Source: Paracoccaceae bacterium Fryx2 (lineage in GTDB: Bacteria > Pseudomonadota > Alphaproteobacteria > Rhodobacterales > Rhodobacteraceae). From it: DNA of 64,000 bases. Positions 25,434 through 34,358 of the stretch are shown here, piece by piece (the first letter of the stretch is position 1; each line of letters opens with the position of its first letter). The notes under the pieces were generated by a model that had not been told where the DNA came from, did no database searches, and worked only from the letters and a program-made list of their open reading frames with translations. Location: the NCBI GenBank assembly GCA_032334235.1, contig JAVSGI010000005.1, positions 2,356,001 to 2,420,000 of the forward strand, given 5' to 3'. The position numbers and the translations under genes are program-made.

Positions 25434-26617
25434 TCCGCCGCGTGCCGCCCCGCCCACAGCCCGGTCGCCAGACACCCGGTCAGCAGATATCCCCCGGTCG
25501 GCGCCTCCCAGTCCAGCATCTCGCCGCAGACGAACACCCCCGGCAGCGCCTTCAGCTCCAGCCCCGCCGTCACCGATACCCGCGCCACGCCGCCCGCAAC
25601 CGAGATCGCCTCGTCCATCGGCCGCGGCCCGTCCAGCGGCACCGGCAGCGCCTTCACGGCCAGCCCCGGCGGCATCCCCCGCCCGAATTCCTGCACCAGC
25701 CCGACCGAAACCGCCGCCAGCCCCAGCTTGCGCAGCCGGTTCGCAACCGTCTCTCCCGGCCGCATCCGGGCCAGACGGGCGGCGACCTCCTCCTCCGACA
25801 GGTCGGGCAGCAGATCCAGCACCAGCCCCGCCCCCTCGCGCAGATCGCGCGACACCGCGTAGATCCCGCCCCCCTCGATCCCGCGTGCGGAAATCACGAA
25901 CTCCCCCCGCTCCCGCCTCCCCGCCACGCACAGCGCCGCCCCCTTCACCGGCACCCCGAAGAACCGCGCCATATGCGGCGACCACGCGACCTTGAAGCCG
26001 ACATTGGCGCCGCGGAACGGCACGACCTCCACCCCCCGCCCGGCCAGCCACGGCACCCACGCCGCGTCCGACCCCAGCCGGGCCCAGCTTGCCCCGCCCA
26101 GCGCCAGCACCGTCACCCCCGGCCGCAGCACCTGCCGCCCCTCCGGCGTCTCGAACGCCAGCCCGTCCCCTTCAAACCCGGCCCAGCGCCAGCGGGTCCG
26201 CAACGCCACCCCCTGCCCCGCCAGCCGCCCCAGCCAGGCCCGCAGCAAAGGCGAGCCCTTCATCGCCACCGGAAACACCCGCCCCGACGATCCGGTGAAC
26301 ACCTCCTGCCCCAGCCCGCGGCACCAGTCCTGCACCGCCTGCGGCCCGAACTCGGCCAGCATGGGCGCCATCCAGTCGCTGTCATACTGCGCGGCGAACG
26401 CGGCCGCTTCCTGCGCGCGGGTGATGTTCAGCCCGCTCTTCCCCGCCATCAGGAACTTGCGCGCGGGGCTCGCCTTCGCCTCGCAGACCAGAACCCGCCG
26501 CCCCGCCGCGACCAGCGCCCCGGCGGCCATCAGCCCGGCCGGCCCAGCCCCGATCACCAGCGCGTCCATGCCGTGCTGACCAGGCAATGCCATCCCCAGT
26601 TCCGGTTGCCGATCCAT
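25421..26617 (-). CDS. TIGR03862-like flavoprotein (HI0933/YhiN superfamily)
   Basis: A 398-residue NAD(P)/FAD-dependent oxidoreductase of the HI0933 superfamily, best matched to the TIGR03862 group. It has the FAD-binding VIGAGPAGLMAAGALVAAG (about 21-39), the family motif KFLMAGKSGLNITRA and the C-terminal FVCGEMLDWEAPTGGYLLTG. The ATG at 26617 follows a GGGGAAGG site; later ATGs would clip the N-terminus. Reaction unknown. A large hairpin separates it from the pmbA-phosphatase operon upstream. Confidence 0.85.
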   Translation of the reverse strand: MDRQPELGMALPGQHGMDALVIGAGPAGLMAAGALVAAGRRVLVCEAKASPARKFLMAGKSGLNITRAQEAAAFAAQYDSDWMAPMLAEFGPQAVQDWCRGLGQEVFTGSSGRVFPVAMKGSPLLRAWLGRLAGQGVALRTRWRWAGFEGDGLAFETPEGRQVLRPGVTVLALGGASWARLGSDAAWVPWLAGRGVEVVPFRGANVGFKVAWSPHMARFFGVPVKGAALCVAGRRERGEFVISARGIEGGGIYAVSRDLREGAGLVLDLLPDLSEEEVAARLARMRPGETVANRLRKLGLAAVSVGLVQEFGRGMPPGLAVKALPVPLDGPRPMDEAISVAGGVARVSVTAGLELKALPGVFVCGEMLDWEAPTGGYLLTGCLATGLWAGRHAADFHA

Positions 26618-26686
26618 GCCCTTCCCCACCTCCGAGATGCCGCCCGTTCCAGACCGGAACCACCGCCACTTTTCATTCTTCTGTTT

Positions 26687-26753
26687 CTCAAATATCCCCG
26701 CCGGAGGCTCCCCGCCCATCCGCAGGAGCTTCCGGCGGGGATATTCGAGAAAA
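26687..26753. terminator. Long hairpin made of two inverted GGGATATT motifs (copies 3 and 4)
   Basis: CTCAAATATCCCCGCCGGA (26687-26705) and TCCGGCGGGGATATTCGAG (26731-26749) pair at 18 of 19 positions around a 25-base loop. Both arms carry the GGGGATATTT core of the dispersed motif, followed by AAAGAAGAAA on one side and preceded by its complement on the other. It lies just past the phosphatase stop and may end that transcript and shield the flavoprotein gene. Confidence 0.65.
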
Positions 26754-26765
26754 GAAGAAAGCACG

Positions 26766-27548
26766 TCAGCCCTTGGGGCGCAGCCGGTCCAGCAGGGCCG
26801 AGTGCAGGCCGGGGGCGGCGGCGAGCACGCCTGCCGATTGCGGGTGCGGCGCATTGTAGCTCAGCGGTGCGCCCTCGCGGTCGGTCACGCGGGCGCCGGC
26901 GCGGCGCGCGATCAGGTCGCCGGCCGCGATGTCCCATTCCCAGGCGTCGCGCAGGGTCAGCATTCCGTCATGCCGCCCTTCGGCCACAAGGCAAAGCCGG
27001 TAGGCGAGCGAGGCGCGGAAGCTGCGCTTCAGGTCGGGCACGCCGCCGGGCCAGTGCTCGGGGGCGAGGTTGGGGTGGGTGGCCAGCAGCGTGGCGCCGT
27101 CGATGCCGGGCCTGGCGCTGGCCTGGATCTGCTGGCCGTCGCGCAGGGCGGGGCCGCCTTCGGTCGCGGTATACAGGCGGTCGAGCGCGGGCAGGTAGAC
27201 CACCGCCGCCACGATGCGGCCGCCCTCGGCCACGGCCAGCGAGTGGGCGAAGGTATCCTCGCCCGCGATGAAGGCGCGGGTGCCGTCGATCGGGTCGATG
27301 ATGAAGACCCGCGCGCGGTCCTGCCGGGCGGGGCTGTCTTCGCTTTCCTCGGAGAGCCAGCCGTAATCGGGGCGGGCGGCGCGCAGGCGCTGGGCCAGCA
27401 TGTCGTTCACCGCGAGGTCGGCCTCGGTCACCGGGCCCGCGTCGGCGGCCTTGTGCCAGACCTTCGGGCCCTGCTTCCAGTGCCGCATCGCGATGCGCCC
27501 CGCGGCCAGCGCCGCCTCGGTCAGCAGGGCGAGGTCACGCGCCGGCAA
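26766..27548 (-). CDS. Inositol-monophosphatase-family phosphatase (CysQ-like)
   Basis: A 260-residue Mg-dependent phosphatase of the IMPase/CysQ family. Metal-binding motifs are SEESED (about 66-71), DPIDGTRAF (85-93) and WEWDIAAGD near the C-terminus. The start is taken as TTG at 27548, inside the end of pmbA, because the N-terminus is otherwise truncated and no ATG precedes the first helix; a GGAAGG site lies upstream. Likely substrates are 3'-phosphoadenosine 5'-phosphate or inositol phosphates. It overlaps pmbA by 14 bases and is cotranscribed with it. Confidence 0.85.
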   Translation of the reverse strand: MPARDLALLTEAALAAGRIAMRHWKQGPKVWHKAADAGPVTEADLAVNDMLAQRLRAARPDYGWLSEESEDSPARQDRARVFIIDPIDGTRAFIAGEDTFAHSLAVAEGGRIVAAVVYLPALDRLYTATEGGPALRDGQQIQASARPGIDGATLLATHPNLAPEHWPGGVPDLKRSFRASLAYRLCLVAEGRHDGMLTLRDAWEWDIAAGDLIARRAGARVTDREGAPLSYNAPHPQSAGVLAAAPGLHSALLDRLRPKG

Positions 27549-28878
27549 GGGTCATGCCTTCCACCAGCAGGCTGGGCACGCGGGTGCCAAGGTGGGCACG
27601 CGCGTCGTTGGCGGGGGTGATGTGCATCAGCATGGCGCGCAGGTTGCCCGCGATGGTGCATTCGTTGACCGGGCCGGTGATCTCGCCGTTCTCGACCCAG
27701 AAGCCGCTGGCGCCGCGGGAATAGTCGCCGGTGGTCGGGTTGATCGACGATCCGATCAGCGAGGTGACCCAGAGCCCGGTGCCCATGCCCGCGATCAGGT
27801 CTGCACGGCTGGCGCTGCCCTGCGTCAGGTCGATGTTGGAGGTCGAGGGCGAGGGCGGCGAGGAGGTGCCGCGCGAGGCGGAGGCGGTGCTTGCCATGCC
27901 AAGCTTGCGCGCGGTCGCAAGGTCCAGCGTCCAGCCGGTCAGCACCCCGTCCTGCACGATGGCGCGGCGGCGGGTGGCAAGCCCTTCGGCATCGAACGGG
28001 CGCGAGCCGCCGATGCGGGGGCGCAGCGGGTCTTCGATCACCGACAGGCCGGAGGGCAGCACCTGCTGGCCCAAGGCGTCGCGCAGCCAGCTTGACCCGC
28101 GCGCCACCGAGGCGCCGTTCACCGCCGACAACAGGTGCCCGATCAGCGACGAGGCGATGCGTTCGTCGAACAGCACCGGATAGCTGCCGGTCACGGGTTT
28201 GCGTGCCCCGGCGCGGGACAGGGCACGCTCGGCGGCCAGTTCGCCCACGCTTTCGGCGGTGGGCAGGTCGGCGTGGTGGATGCGCGATTCCCCGGCCCAG
28301 TCACGCTCCATCCCGGTGCCAGTGCCGGTGAAGGCCACGGCGGACACCGAGCGCGAGGTGCGGGCGTAGCCGCCGGAAAAACCGTTGGAGGCGGCGAGGT
28401 GGACGCGGCGCAGCGAATGGGCGGCGCTGGCCTCGACCTGGGTGATGCCGGGGCGAGCCATGGCGGCGGTCTCGGCGCGGCGGGCGTCGTCTTCCAGTGC
28501 GGCGGCGGCGGGTTCGGCGCCGGGGTCGCAGAGGTCGAGCGCGGCCAGATCCCAGCCCTGCGCCAGCTGCTCGGGGTCGGCAAGGCCGGCGAAGGGGTCT
28601 TGCGGCGCCTCGCGCGCCATAGCCACGGCGCGCTCGGCCACCGCCGCGATGGTGGCGGGCGAGGTGTCGGACACCGAGACGCAGGCCTGCCGCCCGCCCA
28701 TCAGCACCCGCAGCCCAAGCTCGATGCTTTCGGCGCGTTCGGCCTGTTCCAGCCGCCCGGCGCGGATGTCGACCGAGACCGAGGCGCCATCGACCGCAAT
28801 CGCATCGGCACTTTCGGCCCCGGCACGGCGGGCGGCGTCGAGCAGGGCCTGGGTCAGGGATTCGAGGCGATCTGTCAT
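27535..28878 (-). CDS. pmbA: TldD/PmbA-family protein (PmbA)
   Basis: A 447-residue member of the TldD/PmbA family, usually one half of a heterodimeric metalloprotease that degrades unfolded peptides. Visible features are the N-terminal VDGASVSVDIRAGRLEQAER domain and the C-terminal conserved patch SNIDLTQGSASRADLIAGMG, and GDYSRGASGFWVENGE near the end. The HExxxH metal motif belongs to the TldD partner, which is not in this window. The ATG at 28878 follows AAGGAG. The phosphatase gene overlaps its end. Confidence 0.9.
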   Translation of the reverse strand: MTDRLESLTQALLDAARRAGAESADAIAVDGASVSVDIRAGRLEQAERAESIELGLRVLMGGRQACVSVSDTSPATIAAVAERAVAMAREAPQDPFAGLADPEQLAQGWDLAALDLCDPGAEPAAAALEDDARRAETAAMARPGITQVEASAAHSLRRVHLAASNGFSGGYARTSRSVSAVAFTGTGTGMERDWAGESRIHHADLPTAESVGELAAERALSRAGARKPVTGSYPVLFDERIASSLIGHLLSAVNGASVARGSSWLRDALGQQVLPSGLSVIEDPLRPRIGGSRPFDAEGLATRRRAIVQDGVLTGWTLDLATARKLGMASTASASRGTSSPPSPSTSNIDLTQGSASRADLIAGMGTGLWVTSLIGSSINPTTGDYSRGASGFWVENGEITGPVNECTIAGNLRAMLMHITPANDARAHLGTRVPSLLVEGMTLAGA

Positions 28879-29013
28879 GGGCTCTCCTTGCCGGGATGCG
28901 GCGGATGGTCGGCGGGCGCACCGAGCGGCATCGTTCTTCGACAAATTCATGTTTCCGCGGCGAGATTCAAGGTGTCGCCGTGTCTGCAGGTGAACACAAT
29001 GCGAGCCGCCAGC

Positions 29014-29046
29014 AAAAGGGCCGCCCCCGGAGCGGAGGGCGACCCG
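29014..29046 (-). terminator. Rho-independent terminator of the DUF2125 gene
   Basis: Read leftwards, GGGTCGCCCTCCG and GGGGGCGGCCC form a GC-rich stem followed by TTTT, about 25 bases after the DUF2125 stop. It separates that gene from pmbA. Confidence 0.7.
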
Positions 29047-29069
29047 ATGGCGGTGCGCGGATTTGCGGC

Positions 29070-30629
29070 CTATTTCAACTGCATTCCGTTGGCGAAGAAA
29101 CTCTTGTCCTTGAATTCCAGCGTCGAGGTCATGGTGTCGGGCTGGCCCTCTACCATCTTGGCAAACATGCCCAGCATCATCCGCGCGCCCATGATCTGAT
29201 CTTCGGGGATCAGGCCCATCGAGGCCAGATTGTCGAGCAGCGCATTGCCGCCCGTCAGCTTCATCTCGATGGTGCCGGTCGGGGCGGGCATTCCTGCATA
29301 GGTGGCCAGATCGCCATTGTCGAAGGTCAGCGCGCCGGACCCGGTCAGCTCTGCCCCGGTGGCCTTGACCTGAAGGCTGTTGACCTTCAGCGCGTGCAGT
29401 TCGCCCGGAGGGGCGTCGCCCAGGGCCGCCATCTGCGCGGTGTCCATCAGGTCGACCGTCAGTCTGGCGGTGCCGGTGGTATCGAGGATCACGGTCAGCG
29501 GGTCGCGCGGCAGGGTGCCGGCCGGGTCGAACATGCCCCAGACATCGCCCGGAAGCGACAGGTCCACCAGCCGGGTCAGCAGCGCGAAATCGGTCGGGGT
29601 GTCGGATTTCGAGATCGGCATCAGCAGGTTGAACGCGGCATCGGCATAGGTGACCACCAGTTCCGGGAAGGGGATGGTGGAGCCCGAGAGCGCCATCGAC
29701 GCGCCCTTGACGCCGCCGCCGTAGTTCATCCGGGTCTTGTCCATCGCGAAGGTGAAGCTGCCGCCTTCGACGCTGGATTTGCTGGCCATCCGGTCGGCGG
29801 CGTCGGCAAAGTCGAAGTCATAGCTGGCCGCGCCGTAGGTGAAGCCGCCTTCGGTGGCAAAGCCCGCCGCCAGCGCGGCCGGCATGTCGGCCATGTCGGT
29901 CGCGGTGCCCATCGTGCCCGAGGAGGTGCCCGCCAGATCGGCCACATCGACCGTCAGGTTGAAGGTGCCGCCCTCTTCGGGGTCGGTGAAGCCCGCGACG
30001 ACGCCGATGGCGGCGGCCGAGAAGCTGCTGCTCAGCGCCTTGGCGACCTCACCGGTCAGGATGTAGTTGCCCGCCATGCCGGTCAGCGTCAGGTCGAAGG
30101 CCGCGTTGATCTTTTCGGCATCGACGCCGTCGATTTCCGTCAGGCTGATGCCGATGGTCGGCGCGTTGAAATCATAGCGGGTTTCGGTGGCCGACCCGCC
30201 TGCGATCATCACCAGCCCGGGATGGCTGACGGTCAGTTCGATCTCGGTCGGCTTGGTGACGGCAGGGGTTTCAGGGGTGGTTTCAGGGGTGGCTGCGGTG
30301 CTGCTGTCCGTGGTCTCGACGATCATCGACACCGGATACTCGTCGGACATGACGATCTCGACCCGGCCGTCGCCCATGTCGCGGAAGGTCACGTCGTCGA
30401 TGGTCAGATCGAAGCTGGCACCCTCTTGTTGCGAGGAGATGTTCAGCCCGGTGACCCGCAGCGCATCTCCCGACCGCACGGCGCTTTCTGCCGTCATTTC
30501 CTGCCCGTAATGGACACCCATCGCTTGCCAGTTCGACCAGACCTCTTCGGGCGTCACATCGGCCAGCGCCGAATTGCCGGCAACAAGGGCGACAAGGGCG
30601 GTGCTGCCTGAAAATTTCCAGTCTCTCAT
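29070..30629 (-). CDS. DUF2125 domain protein, exported
   Basis: A 519-residue protein with an N-terminal signal-like segment ending near NSALA and a long beta-rich body typical of DUF2125. A Thr/Pro-rich linker (TTPETPAVTKP) lies near residue 115. It is acidic and full of strand-turn repeats, as in periplasmic or surface lipid-binding-type proteins. The ATG at 30629 has an AGGAAGG site at seven bases. No catalytic motif is seen and the function of the family is unknown. It is monocistronic, divergent from the enoyl-CoA hydratase and closed by a terminator. Confidence 0.8.
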   Translation of the reverse strand: MRDWKFSGSTALVALVAGNSALADVTPEEVWSNWQAMGVHYGQEMTAESAVRSGDALRVTGLNISSQQEGASFDLTIDDVTFRDMGDGRVEIVMSDEYPVSMIVETTDSSTAATPETTPETPAVTKPTEIELTVSHPGLVMIAGGSATETRYDFNAPTIGISLTEIDGVDAEKINAAFDLTLTGMAGNYILTGEVAKALSSSFSAAAIGVVAGFTDPEEGGTFNLTVDVADLAGTSSGTMGTATDMADMPAALAAGFATEGGFTYGAASYDFDFADAADRMASKSSVEGGSFTFAMDKTRMNYGGGVKGASMALSGSTIPFPELVVTYADAAFNLLMPISKSDTPTDFALLTRLVDLSLPGDVWGMFDPAGTLPRDPLTVILDTTGTARLTVDLMDTAQMAALGDAPPGELHALKVNSLQVKATGAELTGSGALTFDNGDLATYAGMPAPTGTIEMKLTGGNALLDNLASMGLIPEDQIMGARMMLGMFAKMVEGQPDTMTSTLEFKDKSFFANGMQLK

Positions 30630-30931
30630 AACGTGGCCTTCCTGATGGCAAATGATGGCGCAGCATCCGCCCTGAGGTTTTCGGGGTCAAGGGATTCCGT
30701 GCCGGGCGGCGGCAGGCAAACGGCTTTGTCATCCGCGCCACCGCTTTTCCGCCGAAGCGCCGGGTTCAGTTTGCAGTTGTGCGCGGTGCGGGCCCGTGCT
30801 GATGTGGCGGCGGTTCGGTCTTGCGGAGGGTTGCATGAAGCCGGTCATGTTTGAAAACAACGGTATGGGAACCGTCGGCGGCTTTGCGGCCCGCGGCGCG
30901 CGGACTGTCGGCTGCCCGGCGGCGGTGCGCC
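30630..30931. other. 302-base divergent intergenic region
   Basis: Separates the leftward DUF2125 gene from the rightward enoyl-CoA hydratase gene and must hold both promoters. Apart from the AGGAAGG site of the DUF2125 gene I see no clear promoter boxes, repeats or small gene. Confidence 0.5.
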
Positions 30932-31642
30932 ATGTCTGATCACGCGGGCGAGACGGCGGGCGCGGCGGCGGGCGGGACGGCGGGCGGGACGGCGGGCGGG
31001 ACGGCGGGCGAGACGGCGGGCGGGCTGATCCGGGTCGGCGTGGTGGGCGGGTTGTGGACGGTGACGCTGAACCGGCCCGACAAGGCCAATTCGCTGACGC
31101 GGGCAATGCTGGAAGGGCTGGACGACGTAGTGGCGCGCGCGGGGGCCGAGGGCGCGCGGGCACTGGTGCTGACCGGGGTCGGGCGGGTGTTTTCGGCCGG
31201 GGCCGACCTGGACGAGGCACGGGCGGGGCTGGCCACCGATGGTGTCTGGGAACGCCTGTCGGGGCGGCTGGCCGCCCTGCCCGCGCTGACGATCTGCGCG
31301 CTGAACGGCACGCTGGCGGGCGGGGCGATGGGCATGGCGCTGGCCTGCGACCTGCGGCTGGCGGTGCCGGGGGCGAAGGTGTTCTACCCGGTGATGAAGC
31401 TGGGCTTCCTGCCGCAACCATCGGACCCGGCGCGACTGGTGGCGCTGGTGGGCCCGGCGCGGGCCAGCCAGATCCTGATGGCGGGGGCGAAGGTGCCGGT
31501 GGAGGAAGCACAGGGCTGGGGGCTGATCGACCGCGTGGTGTCGCCCGACATGCTGCTGGCCGAGGCTGCGGCGCTGGCGGCGGATGCGCTGGGGGCCAGT
31601 GCGGCGCATGTGGCGGGGATCAAGGGACTGATCCGGCGCTGA
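30932..31642 (+). CDS. Enoyl-CoA hydratase/isomerase-family protein
   Basis: A 236-residue crotonase-fold protein. Family landmarks are LNRPDKANSLTRAM, FSAGADLDEARAG (first oxyanion-hole segment) and the second segment ALNGTLAGGAMGMALACDLR. The usual hydratase catalytic glutamates are not obvious at the standard positions, so the exact reaction is open. The chosen ATG at 30932 puts a six-unit 12-base repeat in the N-terminus, giving a Gly/Thr/Ala-rich extension before the fold starts at LIRVGVVGG. It stands alone; the next gene faces it. Confidence 0.85.
   Translation: MSDHAGETAGAAAGGTAGGTAGGTAGETAGGLIRVGVVGGLWTVTLNRPDKANSLTRAMLEGLDDVVARAGAEGARALVLTGVGRVFSAGADLDEARAGLATDGVWERLSGRLAALPALTICALNGTLAGGAMGMALACDLRLAVPGAKVFYPVMKLGFLPQPSDPARLVALVGPARASQILMAGAKVPVEEAQGWGLIDRVVSPDMLLAEAAALAADALGASAAHVAGIKGLIRR
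30950..31021 (+). repeat. 12-base minisatellite, six units, in the hydratase gene
   Basis: Six tandem units of consensus GGGACGGCGGGC (variants begin GAGACG or GCGGCG). They encode ETAG, AAAG, GTAG three times, then ETAG. The unit is a multiple of three, so copy-number change would lengthen or shorten the N-terminus without shifting frame. Confidence 0.9.
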
Positions 31643-31684
31643 GCGCGGCCGGCGGCGGGTTGGCCGGGATGCCGGACGCTCCGC

Positions 31685-31710
31685 GGGGGATATTTGGGCA
31701 AAGATGAAAT
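31685..31710 (+). repeat. Dispersed GGGATATTT motif, copy 5
   Basis: GGGGGATATTTGGGCAAAG followed by ATGAAAT, about 45 bases after the enoyl-CoA hydratase stop, between that gene and the convergent helicase gene. Confidence 0.6.
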
Positions 31711-31735
31711 GGGGTCGGGCGGTCTGGTGGCCGCA

Positions 31736-31760
31736 ATGGCCGCGCTTGACGCGCGGCCAT
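31736..31760. terminator. Bidirectional hairpin between convergent genes
   Basis: ATGGCCGCGC and GCGCGGCCAT are perfect 10-base inverted repeats around TTGAC, 12 bases past the helicase stop. No T-run is present; it may terminate or stabilise both converging transcripts. Confidence 0.55.
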
Positions 31761-31771
31761 GGGCATTGTGA

Positions 31772-34204
31772 TTACACCTTGGGTTTGCGCGGCGGGGTGA
31801 ACCGCTTGCTGGTGTCCTTGGCGTCGATCCGCACCGGGGCGGGCTTGGCCTTGGCAAAGGCGGGCTTGCCGAAGGTCTTGCCCGCCGGGCGATCGGCACC
31901 GGCGTGCGACTTGAACCCGGCAGACCGGGCCGGGCCGTCGGACGGGCCGTGGCTCTTGAACCCGGCCGAACGCGGCGCGGCGCCCTCGGGCTTGTCTTTC
32001 CAGCGCGGCTTGGCGGCCGCATCGCCTTCGGTGCGGGGGGCGTAGGGTTTCTTGTCGCCGTCCTCGCGCTTGACATAGGTCTTGCGCGGGGCGTCGGCGC
32101 GGGCGGCGTAGGGTTTCTTGTCGCCATCGTCACGCTTGGCGTAAGGCTTTGGCGCATAGGGCTTCTTGTCGCCGTCCTCGCGCTTGGCGTAGGGCTTGGC
32201 GGCATAGGGCTTCTTGTCGCCGTCCTCGCGCTTGACGTAGGGCTTGGCGGCATAGGGCTTTGCGCCCTCCTCGCGCCTGGCATAGGGCTTGCGCGGGGCG
32301 TCGTCGCTGGCGACGTAGGGGCGCGGCGCGTCATCGACCGGCGACCACGGCTTCTTCGCCGGTTCGTCGCGTTTCACATAAGCCGGGCGCGGAGCCTCGG
32401 CCGCAGAATCGGGCTCGCGCTTGACGTAGGGCTTGCGCGGGGTTTCCACGTTGCCGTCGTCATCCAGCCGCACCGGGCGCGGCACGTAGGCGGGCTTTTC
32501 GCGGACCGGTCGGGGGGTTTCTTCGGCATCGACCGGGGCCGGGCGCGGCGCGGGGGCGCGGCGTTCCGGGGAAGGACGGTCGGAGGCGGGCTTGCGCGGG
32601 CTGCGTTCGGGGCGGTCCATCGACGGCTCGCCCTGCATCCGCAGCATGGTCACGCCGGATTCCAGATCCATGCCCTGACCGAACTTCGACGCGACCGAGG
32701 CGCCGATCTGCACGAAGGTTTCGTTTTCCTGCACGCGGATCGCGCCGATCTCGTTCTTGGTGATGTCGCCCGCGTCGCAGATCTTGGGAAGTAGCCAGCG
32801 CGCCTCGGCGCGGCCTGAACGGCCGACCGAGATGGTGAACCACACCGAGTCACCAAACTCTGCGCGCTCGCGTGCGGCGGGCTGGCTGCCGGGTGTGGTG
32901 TCTTGCAGCACCTCGGGGGCCGAGCGGCCTTCGCGCCACAGCCGCACGAAGGCGGCGGCGGCCTGTTCGGGGCCGAACTGGTCCAGCAGGGCCTTGACCA
33001 TCGCGGCATCGTCGCCGATCGGGGCCTGCAGCGCCGGGTGGTCAAGCAGGCGCATGTCGTCCTTGGCCGAGACTTCATCGGCCGAGGGGGCCTTGGCCCA
33101 TTCGGCCACGACCTTGGCGCCTTGCAGCAGGCGCTGCGCCTTCTTGAATTCGGCCGGCGTCACGATCAGCGCCGAGACGCCCTTGGACCCGGCCCGCCCG
33201 GTGCGGCCCGAGCGGTGCAGCAGCACCTCGGAGTTCGACGGCAGGTCGGCGTGGATCACCAGATCCAGCCCCGGAAGGTCGATGCCGCGCGCCGCGACAT
33301 CGGTTGCGATGCAGACGCGGGCGCGGCCGTCGCGCAAGGCCTGCAGCGCGTGGGTGCGTTCCTGCTGGGAAAGCTCGCCCGACAGCGCCACGACCTGAAA
33401 GCCGCGGTTGCCCATGCGGGCGAGAAGGTGATTCACATTGACGCGGGTCTTGCAGAACACGATGGCGGCGCGGGATTCGTAGAAGCGCAGCAGGTTGAAG
33501 ATCGCGTGTTCGCGGTCGCGGGCCGAGACGTTCAGGGCGCGGTATTCGATGTCGACATGCTGGCGCGCCTCGCCCTGGGTCTGGACGCGCAGCGCGTCGC
33601 GCTGGAAATCCTTGGCCAGTTCGGCAATGGCTTTCGGCACGGTGGCGGAAAACATCAGGGTGCGGCGCTCGGCAGGGGCGGCCTGCAGGATGAATTCCAG
33701 ATCCTCGCGGAAGCCGAGGTCGAGCATCTCGTCGGCCTCGTCCAGCACCGCGGCGCGCAGGCCCGACAGATCAAGGCTGCGGCGTTCGATGTGGTCGCGG
33801 AGGCGGCCCGGGGTGCCGACCACGATATGCGCGCCACGGTCGAGCGCGCGCTTTTCGGTGCGGTAGTCCATGCCGCCGACGCAGGTCGCGATGATCGCGC
33901 CGGTTTCGGAATAAAGCCAGTCAAGCTCGCGCGCCACTTGCAGCGCCAGTTCGCGGGTCGGCGCGATGATCAGCGCCATCGGCACGTCGGCAAACAGCAG
34001 CCGGTCGGCGCCGGCCAGCAATTCGTCGGCAATCGCCATCCCGAAGGCCACGGTCTTGCCCGAGCCGGTCTGGGCCGACACCAGAAGGTCGCGCCCGGCC
34101 ACGCCATCGGCCAGCATCGCGTCCTGCACGGGGGTCAGGGATTCATAGCCCCGGGTGGTAAGGGCTGCGGCCAAGGGCGCAGCAATGCCCATCGTTTCGA
34201 TCAT
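31772..34204 (-). CDS. DEAD-box ATP-dependent RNA helicase with repetitive basic tail
   Basis: An 810-residue DeaD/CsdA-like RNA helicase for ribosome assembly and RNA unwinding. Core motifs are present: Q motif GYESLTPVQ, AQTGSGKT (44-51), PTREL, DEAD, SAT and HRSGRTGRAG. A DbpA-type RNA-binding domain follows (FTISVGRSGRAEARWLLPKI, then NEIGAIRVQENETFVQIG). From about residue 560 the tail is disordered, rich in Lys, Arg, Pro and Tyr, with KPYAKREDGDK-like repeats at about 643-724 and two RSAGFKSH copies. The start at 34204 has a leader hairpin GGGCAC/GTGCCC close upstream. The gene is monocistronic. Confidence 0.92.
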   Translation of the reverse strand: MIETMGIAAPLAAALTTRGYESLTPVQDAMLADGVAGRDLLVSAQTGSGKTVAFGMAIADELLAGADRLLFADVPMALIIAPTRELALQVARELDWLYSETGAIIATCVGGMDYRTEKRALDRGAHIVVGTPGRLRDHIERRSLDLSGLRAAVLDEADEMLDLGFREDLEFILQAAPAERRTLMFSATVPKAIAELAKDFQRDALRVQTQGEARQHVDIEYRALNVSARDREHAIFNLLRFYESRAAIVFCKTRVNVNHLLARMGNRGFQVVALSGELSQQERTHALQALRDGRARVCIATDVAARGIDLPGLDLVIHADLPSNSEVLLHRSGRTGRAGSKGVSALIVTPAEFKKAQRLLQGAKVVAEWAKAPSADEVSAKDDMRLLDHPALQAPIGDDAAMVKALLDQFGPEQAAAAFVRLWREGRSAPEVLQDTTPGSQPAARERAEFGDSVWFTISVGRSGRAEARWLLPKICDAGDITKNEIGAIRVQENETFVQIGASVASKFGQGMDLESGVTMLRMQGEPSMDRPERSPRKPASDRPSPERRAPAPRPAPVDAEETPRPVREKPAYVPRPVRLDDDGNVETPRKPYVKREPDSAAEAPRPAYVKRDEPAKKPWSPVDDAPRPYVASDDAPRKPYARREEGAKPYAAKPYVKREDGDKKPYAAKPYAKREDGDKKPYAPKPYAKRDDGDKKPYAARADAPRKTYVKREDGDKKPYAPRTEGDAAAKPRWKDKPEGAAPRSAGFKSHGPSDGPARSAGFKSHAGADRPAGKTFGKPAFAKAKPAPVRIDAKDTSKRFTPPRKPKV
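32033..32278 (-). repeat. Tandem repeats coding the helicase KPYAKREDGDK tail
   Basis: Irregular direct repeats of about 51-54 bases encode variants of DGDKKPYAAKPYAKRE five times with insertions. They make a low-complexity, positively charged, tyrosine-containing tail, as in RNA-binding disordered regions. Confidence 0.85.
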
Positions 34205-34358
34205 GTGTTCTGCCTAAGAAAGGGGGGCACGCCGAGGTGCCCGTTGAGCGGCGCCCAATTCCCCTTCGCGGCCGGGCCTCCCTGCCCCGCCCCCCGGAAT
34301 CTCGGAGCCAAGCGCGGCTGATACAGGCAATGGAACGGTTTGTATAGGAAAAAGGCCG

